The notes: generated from the sequence alone by a model not told the origin. A stretch of DNA of 48,226 nucleotides from Candidatus Woesearchaeota archaeon (GCA_016203305.1 JACQMY010000035.1:64574-112799), one strand, 5' to 3'. Counted from the first letter of the stretch, positions 1 through 8,257 are shown. Translations and numbers: made by a program.

Positions 1-927
1 GCCAGCATCAAAAATCTTAGAAGTATACACTCCACTGACATTCTCAAAAAGACCATTACTAGATGACAGTACGATCTTAAACGCACTCGCATTATGCGAA
101 GTATTACCAAAAGACCCAAGATTCCACCCACTGAAAGTACTATTGCTGGCTGCAAACGAACAACTTCCCCCGCTACACGCTAAGCAATTCCACACAAAAG
201 TACGATCCTTAGTCAAACCCCTTGGAAGAAAAGACGAAAGCCTGCGAGAAGTGTTAATGCCCCCACTAGCCGCACCAATAGAAAAAGTTGTATCAGCCAC
301 GAACGAACTGCTAAAATCATGATACAACGTAATATTATCAAGCGTCGTGTCGCTTGTAGCACTACAATTAAACGCAATCGCTTGCTGCAAATTAATCACA
401 TTCGTGTTGTTAATAGGATAGTTAAGCGCCACCCCTGTGACCGCAGAGACTCCAAAGTCGGAAACCTGCTCTGCGGCAGGCTGCGGAGCAATCTCAACAG
501 GCGCAGTTGGTTCAGTTTGAAGCTGCCCACGTAACGGCGGGCTATCAGCCATTGGTTGGCCAGTAGCTTGTACAACAAACGTAACCGGCTTGTAAACCGT
601 ATTCACGCCATCACTAACTTGCACGTTCACAACATAATCACCAGAAAAACCAACAGGAGAAGTGAAAGTCAACATACTGCCATCAAACACCACTGCGGCA
701 TCTTCCACCACAAAAGTCAACAGTTGCCCTTCAGGATCAGAAAAATGCTGCAACAAATCAACAATCAAAGAACCATCCACAACATAAGAGATATCTGCAG
801 ACAAAGGAGGTTGGTCTGCCACTTGCAAGCCAGTCAAACCCTTGAACGGAACAAGCACCAGAACAAGGGCGAAAGCAATAGCTAACAAGGCGACTACTAA
901 CCGTCTATCTATCCCCCCCTTTTTCAT
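1..927 (-). CDS. Large secreted/surface protein, 3' end cut by window edge
   Basis: An open frame of 309 codons runs from an ATG at 927 to the window edge without a stop, so the C-terminus is missing. The N-terminus is a signal peptide or anchor: a Lys/Arg patch (MKKGGIDRR), then a hydrophobic run of about 17 residues. The mature part has beta-rich, Ig/cadherin-like text (about residues 40-110, containing a DPEGQLLTF-type motif), a Pro-rich linker, and a second domain rich in Asn/Ser/Thr with several N-glycosylation sequons and a Cys pair. It is probably an exported cell-surface protein. The ligand is unknown. Its plus strand is less A/C-skewed than the neighbours. Confidence is high for the gene and low for any function. 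Confidence 0.75.
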   Translation of the reverse strand, partial: MKKGGIDRRLVVALLAIAFALVLVLVPFKGLTGLQVADQPPLSADISYVVDGSLIVDLLQHFSDPEGQLLTFVVEDAAVVFDGSMLTFTSPVGFSGDYVVNVQVSDGVNTVYKPVTFVVQATGQPMADSPPLRGQLQTEPTAPVEIAPQPAAEQVSDFGVSAVTGVALNYPINNTNVINLQQAIAFNCSATSDTTLDNITLYHDFSSSFVADTTFSIGAASGGINTSRRLSSFLPRGLTKDRTFVWNCLACSGGSCSFAASNSTFSGWNLGSFGNTSHNASAFKIVLSSSNGLFENVSGVYTSKIFDAG

Positions 928-990
928 AATGTTAACCAACAGCAAAATCACACTTAGAGTATTTAAAGGTTTTTATATTAGCGAGAGTGA

Positions 991-1095
991 AGGGTGCAGG
1001 TTGTAGGACGAAGGCGGAAGGTATTGGGTTGTAGGTATTAGGCATTAGGTTGTAGGACGAAGGCCATTGGCTGTTAGTCAGTGGTTCTCAGAGTG
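991..1095 (+). repeat. Tandem degenerate heptamers, 15 units
   Basis: Fifteen consecutive 7-base units keep exact phase: AGGNNNN units (AGGACGA, AGGTATT, AGGTTGT) pass into TGGCTGT, TAGTCAG and TGGTTCT types. This shows that the AGG, TGG and TAG flavours belong to one repeat superfamily. The array lies between the truncated surface gene and the antitoxin gene. Confidence 0.85.
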
Positions 1096-1131
1096 TCGCT
1101 TAGAAGCGTGGCAGTTTTTGAGCAATTCCAT

Positions 1132-1443
1132 TCAACAATTGAGCAATCGCCTTGCAGTCACCCTGCTTTTTTTACCCTGCTCGGATGTTGCGCCCAACTG
1201 TACCCCATGCTTCTCAGCAAGCCGATACACGTCCTGTACTGACGTATTGAGCAATTCTGCGGCTTTCCCTATCGAAATACGCCCTATTTCAACAAGGTGG
1301 AGAACGTATTCTTCTGCTCCACTATAAAGCAATTGCCTGAGCGCGGTTGATTGATCAACATACTCCTCCTTAGCTCGAAGTTTTGCGAGCGCCATAATCT
1401 CTCCAGGAATCCTCAACGGATAGGCCGCTGTTTGCATGTTCAT
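1132..1443 (-). CDS. UPF0175-family antitoxin (HTH)
   Basis: The 103-residue protein resembles UPF0175 antitoxins. An N-terminal strand (YPLRIPGEI) is followed by helices with a 'RQLLYSGAEEYVLHLVEIGRIS' type segment, then a helix-turn-helix around residues 60-80 (GKAAELLNTSVQDVYRLAEKHG). It should bind the operator of its own operon and neutralise the PIN toxin encoded just upstream. The start overlaps the toxin stop as ATGA (1440-1443), and GGAGGAGG at the end of the toxin gene is its ribosome-binding site. The order is toxin first, antitoxin second. The last ~20 residues (KKSRVTARRLLNC) are basic. Confidence 0.75.
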   Translation of the reverse strand: MNMQTAAYPLRIPGEIMALAKLRAKEEYVDQSTALRQLLYSGAEEYVLHLVEIGRISIGKAAELLNTSVQDVYRLAEKHGVQLGATSEQGKKSRVTARRLLNC

Positions 1444-1919
1444 CCTCCTCCAATCATTTCCTTTGCAGCGAGATAATTTGACTCGCGAACAAACGGTCGA
1501 ATTGCGTCCAAGGCCTCGTGTGCCTGCGCCTTTGTCAAGCGTCTTTTCATCGCCATGACTGCTATCATGTCTGTCGGAATGACATAAGAAATTCCCTCGC
1601 TTTCTAAGACCTTGAGGAATTTCTGATCATCACTTATGACTGCATCAAACCTTGATTTCTTTGCCAGCGCAAGGACGCTACGCTCTCCTTGACCAAGACC
1701 TCCAGCGTCTGAAGATGCAATCTTAACAACCTTAATACTCTTTTCTTCTATCAATCGCTCAATTACAAACGCATCTTCATACATTTTTTCTTTTCCTTTC
1801 ATTACTTCTTGATACACTTGCTCGGGAATTGCGCACTTTGCAAACGCAATAATTGCACTTAACACTCCACTTCGCGCGAGTTTTATCAACCCGTCTGCGT
1901 CAAATACGAAGTTCAACAT
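1440..1919 (-). CDS. PIN-domain ribonuclease toxin
   Basis: A 159-residue PIN-like protein of the DUF3368 type that pairs with UPF0175. Acidic metal-site candidates are D7/D9 in the first strand (NFVFDADGLIKLA), the mid-protein Glu/Asp cluster in LGQGERSVLALA, and the Asp pair of the VISDDQKFL strand. PIN toxins cleave RNA with Mg2+/Mn2+. The gene begins the two-gene operon. Its TATA-like TTAAATATAC lies about 25 bp upstream, inside the 3' end of the isomerase gene. Two TTATACA copies 10 bp apart (1922-1938) sit between promoter and start and could be the autoregulatory operator. Confidence 0.72.
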   Translation of the reverse strand: MLNFVFDADGLIKLARSGVLSAIIAFAKCAIPEQVYQEVMKGKEKMYEDAFVIERLIEEKSIKVVKIASSDAGGLGQGERSVLALAKKSRFDAVISDDQKFLKVLESEGISYVIPTDMIAVMAMKRRLTKAQAHEALDAIRPFVRESNYLAAKEMIGGG

Positions 1920-1921
1920 TC

Positions 1922-1951
1922 TTATACATAATTATACAAACGTATATTTAA
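1922..1951 (-). promoter_or_regulatory. Toxin-antitoxin promoter with 10-bp-phased repeats
   Basis: TTATACA occurs at 1922-1928 and 1932-1938 on the plus strand, one helical turn apart. A TATA-like element (TTAAATATAC on the minus strand) lies at about 1942-1951. The arrangement fits a repressed leaderless promoter. The operator role is inferred. Confidence 0.4.
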
Positions 1952-3249
1952 GCCTTTCGTCCGGCAAGAAATCGTCTCGTTTCCCTTTTATATTTCTCAA
2001 CACCAGGCTGGTCAAAAGGATTCACGCGCAACAAGCTACCGGCAAGAATAGTTTGCACCATCATAAGCTGCATGAAAGCGCCAACACAGTACGCGTCCTT
2101 GGTTGCCAAACGAGTCTCTAAGAATGGACGCTTGCTCTTGCGATAAGCTGCCTTAACACCATCAGCAATTGCGCGCATAATCTTGCCAAGCTCCTTCTTC
2201 TGCAAGTTAGGAACAAGCCTATCAAACTCAGGATACAAAGGAACCTTCAACTGATGATCAAAATGAGCAACAACAAAATGCGTCAACTTATCACGCGGAC
2301 CAGAAAGGTCAAGCTGGCCCATGCTATGCAAATCAGTACTACCAACACAAACAGTCGGAGTAATGCCAACATTAACTCTCTTTCCGCGCAAATCAAATTC
2401 CTTCCCCAAACTCTCAGCAATCAACTGCCGACACCACTTACCCAAACTCTCCAACTCCTCAGAAAAGAAAAACAAGTCGTACACGTTCATACCCTTCTGC
2501 ATCGAGTCGTACACTGCAGCTGCAGCCAAAGCAGCAGGATTTATTTTAGTATTTGAAGACAAACACTGCTCGCGCATCCAAGCAGCACCAGCCAACAGTT
2601 GACGCAAATCAACACCCAACAAACCAAGCGGAAACAAACCAACAGCAGAAAAAACACTATACCTTCCGCCAACAAGCTTAGGAATTTCCAACAAAGAAAA
2701 ATCCTTCTGCAAAGCAAGATGCCACAAAGCGCTATCCTTATCGGTCGTAGCAACAACATACCGCTCAGCATCCTTACGATGATGACGCAAAACATTATAC
2801 AAAACCTCAAAATTCGCAACAGTCTCAGTCGTTTCACCAGATTTTGAAACCACATTCAACAACACCTGCCTTCCTTGGCGCAAAACGCGCTGCATACCCT
2901 CAACAATAACCTGCAAAGCATCGGGATCAACAGTATCAGCATACAAAACCTTAGGAACGTGATGCAAATTCCACCACCTGCCCAACAAAGCCTCCTGCAC
3001 CGCCATAGTACCAAGATTACTCCCACCAATGCCGACAACAACAATAAGTTCAGGATGCAATTTCTTCTTCAAGTCTATCGCTGCCTCAACAACATGAAGA
3101 ATCCCCCTATCCAGCGGCAAACAAACACTCGCACGAACATCCTGATAAGTTGCATTCGCAAGACGCTTAAGCTCAGGAACACAACGCTTAGCAATAGAAT
3201 GCAGCGTTTTCTTTGCAATAAAAACACTGTCAAATTTTGTTACAATCAT
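1948..3249 (-). CDS. pgi: Glucose-6-phosphate isomerase
   Basis: The 433-residue protein interconverts glucose-6-phosphate and fructose-6-phosphate in the cytoplasm. Visible family signatures: GIGGSNLG (residues 73-80) for phosphate binding, SKSGETTET (135-143), the GGRYSVFSAVGLFPLG block, and the C-terminal NPFDQPGVE. This is the PGI superfamily, with bacterial/eukaryal-like SIS folds, not the cupin-type archaeal PGI. The length is near that of compact bacterial PGIs. Start ATG at 3249. Downstream is the toxin-antitoxin pair and upstream a heptamer array, so it is probably transcribed alone. Confidence 0.95.
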   Translation of the reverse strand: MIVTKFDSVFIAKKTLHSIAKRCVPELKRLANATYQDVRASVCLPLDRGILHVVEAAIDLKKKLHPELIVVVGIGGSNLGTMAVQEALLGRWWNLHHVPKVLYADTVDPDALQVIVEGMQRVLRQGRQVLLNVVSKSGETTETVANFEVLYNVLRHHRKDAERYVVATTDKDSALWHLALQKDFSLLEIPKLVGGRYSVFSAVGLFPLGLLGVDLRQLLAGAAWMREQCLSSNTKINPAALAAAAVYDSMQKGMNVYDLFFFSEELESLGKWCRQLIAESLGKEFDLRGKRVNVGITPTVCVGSTDLHSMGQLDLSGPRDKLTHFVVAHFDHQLKVPLYPEFDRLVPNLQKKELGKIMRAIADGVKAAYRKSKRPFLETRLATKDAYCVGAFMQLMMVQTILAGSLLRVNPFDQPGVEKYKRETRRFLAGRKA

Positions 3250-3262
3250 TTTTCCTCGTTTT

Positions 3263-3337
3263 TGGCTGTTGGCGATTAGTTATTAGTTGGTAGTTAGTAG
3301 TGTGTATAGTAGTGTGTAGTTTGTAGTCAGTGGCCAG
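3263..3337 (+). repeat. Heptamer array between pgi and doxX-like gene
   Basis: TGGCTGT, TGGCGAT, TAGTTAT, TAGTTGG and similar units keep 7-base phase, with one 5-base slip at about 3305-3309. The last units run into the stop region of the DoxX-like gene. Confidence 0.8.
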
Positions 3338-3719
3338 GAGGCTTGCCCTTAAGCATGCTGAGATAATTCCTAACAACACTCCTAGGAGTCAAATGATGCT
3401 CCCACGGCAACAACAATGCAACCGCACCAAACAACAAACCAACATCACGCGCAGCAATATCATTCACACCAAGCGTGCTTATAGCGCCAACCAAAATAAC
3501 AACAGCACCCAAAGCGCCAAGACGGAAATAACTCCTAACCAACAACAAAAGACCAATCAAACACTCAATGCCCCCAAGCACGAACATAAAATTCAAACCA
3601 TAAACCCGCAAAAACTCAGGCATTTGCACAAGCCAAACATCCGGACGCGCAAACTTATCAACACCCATGTACAAAAAAACGATCGCCAAACCAGCACGAA
3701 CAAGCCACTGCGCGAACAT
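3327..3719 (-). CDS. DoxX-family membrane protein
   Basis: A 130-residue integral membrane protein with four hydrophobic segments. The DoxX pattern is visible: LVRAGLAIVFLYMGVDKFARPD near the N-terminus, an FVLGGIECLIGLLLLV segment, a GALGAVVILVGAIS segment and a C-terminal VGLLFGAVALLL. DoxX proteins are small membrane proteins associated with redox or thiol metabolism. The substrate here is unknown. Its last four codons (PPGH) overlap the heptamer array. A TATA-like TTATATAAAC lies about 20-30 bp upstream of the ATG. Confidence 0.8.
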   Translation of the reverse strand: MFAQWLVRAGLAIVFLYMGVDKFARPDVWLVQMPEFLRVYGLNFMFVLGGIECLIGLLLLVRSYFRLGALGAVVILVGAISTLGVNDIAARDVGLLFGAVALLLPWEHHLTPRSVVRNYLSMLKGKPPGH

Positions 3720-3757
3720 GAATGCCTGAAATGATGGAGTGTTTATATAATTATCTA

Positions 3758-3785
3758 AGGCTTTAGGATGAAGGTGGAAGGATGA
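3758..3785 (+). repeat. Short heptamer array
   Basis: Four in-phase units (AGGCTTT, AGGATGA, AGGTGGA, AGGATGA) lie in the gap between divergent genes. Confidence 0.7.
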
Positions 3786-3887
3786 AGAACTCTTCTACCG
3801 TTGCCCTTCCTACCTTCACCCTCGTTAACCGTAATTCTTTTATAGTCGCCCATACAAAATTAACAAAAAAACAAAAGAGGTGTCATA

Positions 3888-4208
3888 ATGGCAAAAGATT
3901 CGGAAAGCAAACTGTTCGCGTTTTTAGGAGTATTCCTTAGCATAATAGGATTTATCATCGTGATGCTAACTCGCAAAAGCGACAGGTATGCAATGTATTA
4001 TGCAAAGCAAGGACTAGTGCTATTCATCTTAGCAGTAGCAGTAAGCATAATCGGAAGCCTAGTGCCAGTGATCGGGTGGTTCATAATACTCCCAATAGGA
4101 AACCTAATCGTACTAGTGCTGTGGATAATTGGAATCGTTAACTCGCTCAGCGGACAAATGAAGCCAATACCATTGATCGGCAAGTACGCTGAAAAACTCA
4201 ACCTTTAA
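3888..4208 (+). CDS. DUF4870/Tic20-like small membrane protein
   Basis: A 106-residue protein with three or four hydrophobic segments and the DUF4870-type core: a first helix (FAFLGVFLSIIGFIIVML), a polar RKSDRYAMYYAKQGLVLF motif, then two more membrane helices and an NGLSGQ-like end (IGIVNSLSGQMKPIPLIGKYAEKL). Function is unknown for the family. The TATA box (TTCTTTTATAG, about 3835-3845) is about 45 bp upstream, and GAGGTG precedes the ATG by 6 bp, so this transcript has a leader and a Shine-Dalgarno sequence. Confidence 0.75.
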   Translation: MAKDSESKLFAFLGVFLSIIGFIIVMLTRKSDRYAMYYAKQGLVLFILAVAVSIIGSLVPVIGWFIILPIGNLIVLVLWIIGIVNSLSGQMKPIPLIGKYAEKLNL

Positions 4209-4217
4209 TTTTTTATT

Positions 4218-4372
4218 GTCAAAAACCACCGGTCCATTGGCCGGTGGCATTAAATTATCAGCAGATGAAAACTCGTGGTTTTTGACTTTCGGCATTCCAC
4301 GAGTGACCGGTGGTTTTCGAGCACAACAGCATTCCAGCAAGACCGCTTGTTACACACGAGGGAATGCCGTTG
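4218..4372. ncRNA. Candidate structured RNA: competing inverted repeats
   Basis: One segment (4218-4234) can pair with three different partners: 4226-4232 with 4241-4247 (7 bp, local hairpin), 4218-4229 with 4275-4286 (12 bp perfect), and 4222-4234 with 4305-4317 (13 bp perfect). Further stems are CTCGTGG/CCACGAG (4272-4278/4297-4303), 4290-4298 with 4361-4369 (9 bp), and 4324-4335 with 4361-4372 (12 bp, one mismatch). Mutually exclusive pairings suggest an RNA switch or attenuator, or a decayed inverted-repeat element. It follows the DUF4870 gene and ends just before the promoter of the next gene. Confidence 0.5.
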
Positions 4373-4380
4373 TTTCATAG

Positions 4381-4390
4381 TTTTTTTAAA
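4381..4390 (+). promoter_or_regulatory. TATA box, leaderless promoter
   Basis: TTTTTTTAAA is centred about 26 bp before the ATG at 4412. This is the spacing expected for an archaeal leaderless transcript, and it supports 4412 over an upstream in-frame ATG. Confidence 0.55.
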
Positions 4391-4411
4391 CCCTCACTCT
4401 ATTCTTATGAT

Positions 4412-5116
4412 ATGAATAGAATAATCATGCTCATCCTGCTGCTCGCGCTTCCAGTCAGCGCACTATATGATCGTGTGCAGTACACAACAATAGTCACGCC
4501 AGAACAATACGACTCAGTAACTTGTGAGCGCGAAAAAAGAATAGGAGCGATAAGCGCAATAAAAGAAAGACTATGCTGCATAAACAAAGACAAAAATGCG
4601 TACTGCAGCAATGACGAGCCAGTTCTAGGAACGTGCGACCAAAACCTGTGCGTGCTGCCGACAGCAACGTACAAGCCAGCATATACAACACGCTACACAC
4701 GCTCACCATGCACTGGACTGTCAATACTAACAGGACCGGAACACCACTCACTGCTAACCCATGCAGGATGCGCAAAAACAGGCCAGCACTGGTGCTGCCC
4801 GGCAAACGCATTCCCACCACTAACAGGACTTGCGCAAAAGCCAGGCATGAAAAAACCAGGTCCAAACCCAGAAGGAGCACTCCTAGTAGTCGGAGCGCAA
4901 AAATGGAGAGGACTCGAGCTCGGACTAGTAACTGACAAATACGCACAACGCGCATACGAACACGAACAAGAAAGATGCGCGCAAGGAGGCGGCGAAGTAA
5001 AAATAATAAACAAGAGCTACGGAAGCTTCTTCGCAGACACGAGAAACATAAAGCCCGGAATTCGCGCGTTCTTCATCAAACCAAACCAAATCACACCATT
5101 AATAACCTGGTGTTAG
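4412..5116 (+). CDS. Cysteine-rich secreted protein, unknown function
   Basis: The 234-residue product starts at the ATG at 4412. The signal peptide MNRIIMLILLLALPVSA begins there, and the preceding in-frame codons overlap the inverted-repeat block. The mature protein contains about a dozen cysteines, including two CC pairs (RLCCIN, WHCCP-like), spread over two Cys-rich halves, then a basic C-terminal domain ending in Trp-Cys. Disulfide-stabilised export is likely. No family was recognised. It lies directly upstream of an ABC system and may be an accessory factor or cargo, which is inference. Confidence 0.65.
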   Translation: MNRIIMLILLLALPVSALYDRVQYTTIVTPEQYDSVTCEREKRIGAISAIKERLCCINKDKNAYCSNDEPVLGTCDQNLCVLPTATYKPAYTTRYTRSPCTGLSILTGPEHHSLLTHAGCAKTGQHWCCPANAFPPLTGLAQKPGMKKPGPNPEGALLVVGAQKWRGLELGLVTDKYAQRAYEHEQERCAQGGGEVKIINKSYGSFFADTRNIKPGIRAFFIKPNQITPLITWC

Positions 5117-5156
5117 GGTGAAGGATGTAGGTATTAGGACGTAGGCGGAAGGAAGA
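5115..5156 (+). repeat. Heptamer array forming the leader of the ABC ATPase gene
   Basis: Six in-phase AGGNNNN units (AGGGTGA to AGGAAGA) fill the whole gap between the Cys-rich gene stop and the ABC ATPase ATG at 5160. The GGAAGGAAG at its end is the only ribosome-binding-like sequence available. Confidence 0.8.
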
Positions 5157-5159
5157 AGA

Positions 5160-5849
5160 ATGAAACCATTAATACAACTCAAAAACGTCTGGAAAACATA
5201 CCGCATGGGAGACACACAAGTACACGCACTAAAAGGAATAGACCTAACAGTTCATTCAGGAGAATTCATAGCCATACAAGGACCAAGCGGTTCGGGAAAA
5301 AGCACAGCAATGAACCTAGTAGGATGTTTGGACGTGCCAACAAAAGGAGAGGTCTACCTAGACGGACACAACATCAGCCACCTGTCAGAAAGCGACCTTG
5401 CACAAATCAGAGGCAAGAAAATAGGGTTCATCTTCCAAAAATTCAACCTCATCGACTCACTAACGGCACTGGAAAACGTCATGCTGCCAATGACATTCCA
5501 AGGAATACCGGAAGAAGAACGAGAAGAAAGAGCGGAAAAACTATTAACCCAATTTGGACTCGGAGACAGAATGGACCACAAACCAACACAACTCTCAGGA
5601 GGACAACAACAAAGAGTGGCAATAGCCCGCGCACTCGCAATTGATCCTCCAGTAATACTCGCGGACGAACCAACAGGAAACCTAGACAGCAAAACAGGCA
5701 AAGAAGTCCTCGAATTCCTCCGCGAACTACACAAACACCACGACAAAACAATAGTACTCGTCACTCACGACGACGTTCTTGCAAATCGAGCTGACAAAAT
5801 CGCATTCCTCAAAGACGGAAAAATAACCAGCACAAAAATAACGAGGTAA
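5160..5849 (+). CDS. ABC transporter ATP-binding protein, LolD/MacB type
   Basis: A 229-residue ATPase that should power the two permeases downstream. Visible motifs: Walker A GPSGSGKST (41-49), Q-loop Phe-Gln (91-93), signature LSGGQQQ (145-151), Walker B VILADEP (165-171), D-loop, and switch His203 in VTHDD. The closest broad family is the LolD/MacB/FtsE group, which drives mechanotransmission permeases that move lipids, peptides or lipoproteins and do not form a classical import pore. Cytoplasmic, membrane-associated as a dimer. First of a tight five-gene run. Confidence 0.93.
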   Translation: MKPLIQLKNVWKTYRMGDTQVHALKGIDLTVHSGEFIAIQGPSGSGKSTAMNLVGCLDVPTKGEVYLDGHNISHLSESDLAQIRGKKIGFIFQKFNLIDSLTALENVMLPMTFQGIPEEEREERAEKLLTQFGLGDRMDHKPTQLSGGQQQRVAIARALAIDPPVILADEPTGNLDSKTGKEVLEFLRELHKHHDKTIVLVTHDDVLANRADKIAFLKDGKITSTKITR

Positions 5850-5854
5850 AAAAA

Positions 5855-7015
5855 ATGAAAGCACTGCTGCTAATACTGCTATTGGCACTAAGCGTACACG
5901 CAATAGGCGGCGCAGAAGTCAAAGCAAGCATACTGCGCTACGAGCCAACACCAGCGGAACAAGGAAACACCGTAGACGCCTGGATGCAACTAAGCAATGC
6001 GGGAACAAAAGCAGATAGAGTGGCGATTAAATTCATACCAGACTATCCGTTCTCACTGCCAGCAGGACAACAAGAAGAAGTCGACGTTGGAATAATCGCT
6101 GCAACAGAAAGCAAAGTCGTCAAATACACAGTATTTGTAGACGGAAACGCGCCAAACGGCGACCGCAACATCACATTCCTATATAAATACGGCAGCTTAA
6201 ACGAATGGACAAAACTAGAAACACCAATAACCCTGCAAACACAAAACGCAGTGCTGATAATAGACCAATACAAAGTAACACCAAGCCCCATATCTCCGGG
6301 ACAAACAGTGAAGTTACAACTCACCCTCCGCAATTCCGGAAAAATCGATGTTAAAAACATAGACGCAAGCATCGACCTCGAAGACGGAAAATTCAGCACA
6401 ATAGGAAGCGGAGCAAAACAACGCATAGACGCCATACCTGCAGGAGAAAGCGAAACAATAACTTTCACCCTTGCATCAGACACGAGCACAGAAGTCAAAG
6501 TTTACGGCGTGCCCGTGACCCTATCGTACCAAGACGCGCGCAACAAACAATACAATGACACTGCAAAAATAAGCCTGGTTGTCAATGCGCAGCCAGAGTT
6601 AAGTTTGACTGTCGACAGCACAGACTTCCCAGACAAAAAAAGCCCAGGAAAAGTAAACCTCAAAGTTGTTAACAAAGGAGTTGTCAACCTCAAATACGTA
6701 ACAATAACGCTCGGAGACCATGCAAGCTACGAGATACTCAGCCCGAGCAACGAGAACTACGTTGGAAATTTGGACAGCGACGACTTTGAAACAGCAGAAT
6801 TCACAATAAAACCACTCACGGAAAAACCCCTATTGCTCGTCAAAGTAGACTTCAAAGACCCCTACAACGTCGACTACAGCAAAACATACGAGCTGCCTAT
6901 GCGCATAATAACAGCAAAAGATCTCGGAAAGGACAAAACACCAGTTAGCCTGATAGTTGGCGCAATAGTCATAATCGCTGCGGCTGCTTGGTACTTCCGC
7001 CGCAAAAAGCGATAA
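5855..7015 (+). CDS. Membrane-anchored CARDB/S-layer-like extracellular protein
   Basis: 386 residues. Signal peptide MKALLLILLLALSVHA, two or three beta-sandwich repeats of the COG1361/CARDB kind (examples: PTPAEQGNTVDAWMQLSNAG, SPISPGQTVKLQLTLRNSGKIDVKNI, DKKSPGKVNLKVVNKGVVNLKY), then a C-terminal membrane helix (VSLIVGAIVIIAAAAWYF) and an RRKKR stop-transfer tail. It sits 5 bp after the ATPase stop and 3 bp before the permease start, so it is co-translated with them. It probably forms the external adaptor of the transporter. Its role is inferred from the gene order. Confidence 0.82.
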   Translation: MKALLLILLLALSVHAIGGAEVKASILRYEPTPAEQGNTVDAWMQLSNAGTKADRVAIKFIPDYPFSLPAGQQEEVDVGIIAATESKVVKYTVFVDGNAPNGDRNITFLYKYGSLNEWTKLETPITLQTQNAVLIIDQYKVTPSPISPGQTVKLQLTLRNSGKIDVKNIDASIDLEDGKFSTIGSGAKQRIDAIPAGESETITFTLASDTSTEVKVYGVPVTLSYQDARNKQYNDTAKISLVVNAQPELSLTVDSTDFPDKKSPGKVNLKVVNKGVVNLKYVTITLGDHASYEILSPSNENYVGNLDSDDFETAEFTIKPLTEKPLLLVKVDFKDPYNVDYSKTYELPMRIITAKDLGKDKTPVSLIVGAIVIIAAAAWYFRRKKR

Positions 7016-7018
7016 ACC

Positions 7019-8233
7019 ATGCTGAAAGACTACTTCATCCTGGCCCTTGGGAGCCTACGAAAGCGAGTACTGCGCACCTCGCTCACCATGATCGGCATAT
7101 TCATAGGCATCGCGGCAGTTGTCTCATTAATCTCTCTCGGCCAAGGAATGCAAGATGCAATCTCCCAACAATTCACAGCAATAGGAACCGACAAAATCAT
7201 AGTCCAAGGCGCAAGCGCAGGATTCGGACCTCCAGGACAAAACACAGCAGGAAAGGTCAACGAACACGACCTCGAACTTGTCAGACGCATCCCGGGAGTC
7301 AAACGCGCAGCAGGCAGACTCTTCCGAAGCACCAAAATAGAATTCGCAGAAGGAAGCATTGTCACATTTTCCTCAAGCATACCAGAACAAAGCGAAGACC
7401 GAATCCTGGTCAGCGAAGCCAACAACATAAAAGTCAACCAAGGAAGAATCTTGAAACCAAACGACCGAGGAAAAATACTTGTCGGCAACCACCTATGGAC
7501 AACAGACCACTTCCCAAAACCAATAATCCTCGGAAACAAACTTATGATAAACGGCAAAAACTTCGAAGTAGTCGGCTTATTACAAAAAATAGGCGCGGGA
7601 AGAGACGAAGCCATATGGATGAACGAACAAGACCTACGCGACCTTCTAGACGAAAAAGAGGAATACAGCGCAGTATTCGCACAAGTAAACCCGGGAGAAA
7701 AACCAAGCGAAGTAGCAGACAGAATAATGCGAGCAATACGCCACGACCGCCACCAAAAAGAAGGGTTTGAGGACATAACAGTCAGCACCTCAGAAGAGCT
7801 CATCAAGAGCATAGGAACAATTCTTGGAGTAGTATCTGCAGTTTTCATCGGCATAGCAGCCATCTCGCTCATAGTAGGAGGAATAGGAATAATGAACACC
7901 ATGTACACCTCAGTCCTCGAACGCACCAGAGAAATCGGCATAATGAAAGCAATCGGCGCACGCAATTCCGACATCCTATGCATATTTCTCATCGAAAGCG
8001 GGCTTCTAGGCATGGTAGGAGGGCTCATAGGCGTACTAATCGGAATAACACTCAGCAAAATAGTTGAAATCGCAGCACGCGACTCAATCGGCAACGTACT
8101 CCAAGCAAGCTTCCCGCCAACACTAATACTCGGAGCCCTCGCATTCAGCTTCATCATAGGCGCAACAAGCGGCATACTGCCAGCAAGAAGCGCAAGCAAA
8201 CTGCCCCCAGTAGAAGCTCTACGAGGCGACTAA
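7019..8233 (+). CDS. ABC transporter permease, MacB/FtsX type (copy 1)
   Basis: 404 residues in the MacB layout: one N-terminal membrane helix (residues about 21-41, TSLTMIGIFIGIAAVVSLISLG), a ~220-residue extracellular MacB_PCD-like domain, then three membrane helices of the FtsX domain, with the conserved GGIGIMNTMYTSVLERTREIGIMKAIGA coupling region and the terminal ILPARSASKLPPVEALR motif. It should form a heterodimer with the next gene product or a homodimer, coupled to the ATPase at 5160. Starts 3 bp after the preceding stop. Confidence 0.93.
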   Translation: MLKDYFILALGSLRKRVLRTSLTMIGIFIGIAAVVSLISLGQGMQDAISQQFTAIGTDKIIVQGASAGFGPPGQNTAGKVNEHDLELVRRIPGVKRAAGRLFRSTKIEFAEGSIVTFSSSIPEQSEDRILVSEANNIKVNQGRILKPNDRGKILVGNHLWTTDHFPKPIILGNKLMINGKNFEVVGLLQKIGAGRDEAIWMNEQDLRDLLDEKEEYSAVFAQVNPGEKPSEVADRIMRAIRHDRHQKEGFEDITVSTSEELIKSIGTILGVVSAVFIGIAAISLIVGGIGIMNTMYTSVLERTREIGIMKAIGARNSDILCIFLIESGLLGMVGGLIGVLIGITLSKIVEIAARDSIGNVLQASFPPTLILGALAFSFIIGATSGILPARSASKLPPVEALRGD

Positions 8234-8257
8234 AATGCAATTAACACAGGCGACCTA

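Noticed and set aside
2541-2855. Cys/Leu/Val-rich frame on the minus strand inside pgi
   Set aside because: Alternate-frame reading of pgi with aberrant residue use.
4310-4411. Upstream N-terminal extension of the Cys-rich secreted protein
   Set aside because: It would add 34 residues before the signal peptide and overlaps the inverted-repeat block; the TATA spacing supports 4412.
6988-7770. Arg/Lys/His-rich frame of about 260 codons on the plus strand
   Set aside because: It is an out-of-frame reading of the ABC adaptor end and the permease, with abnormal composition and no start signal.
7030-8199. Long antisense frame over the first permease gene
   Set aside because: The minus strand of A/C-rich genes has few stop codons, so long empty frames arise by chance. 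The text is Ser/Ile/Pro low-complexity and overlaps a confident permease.
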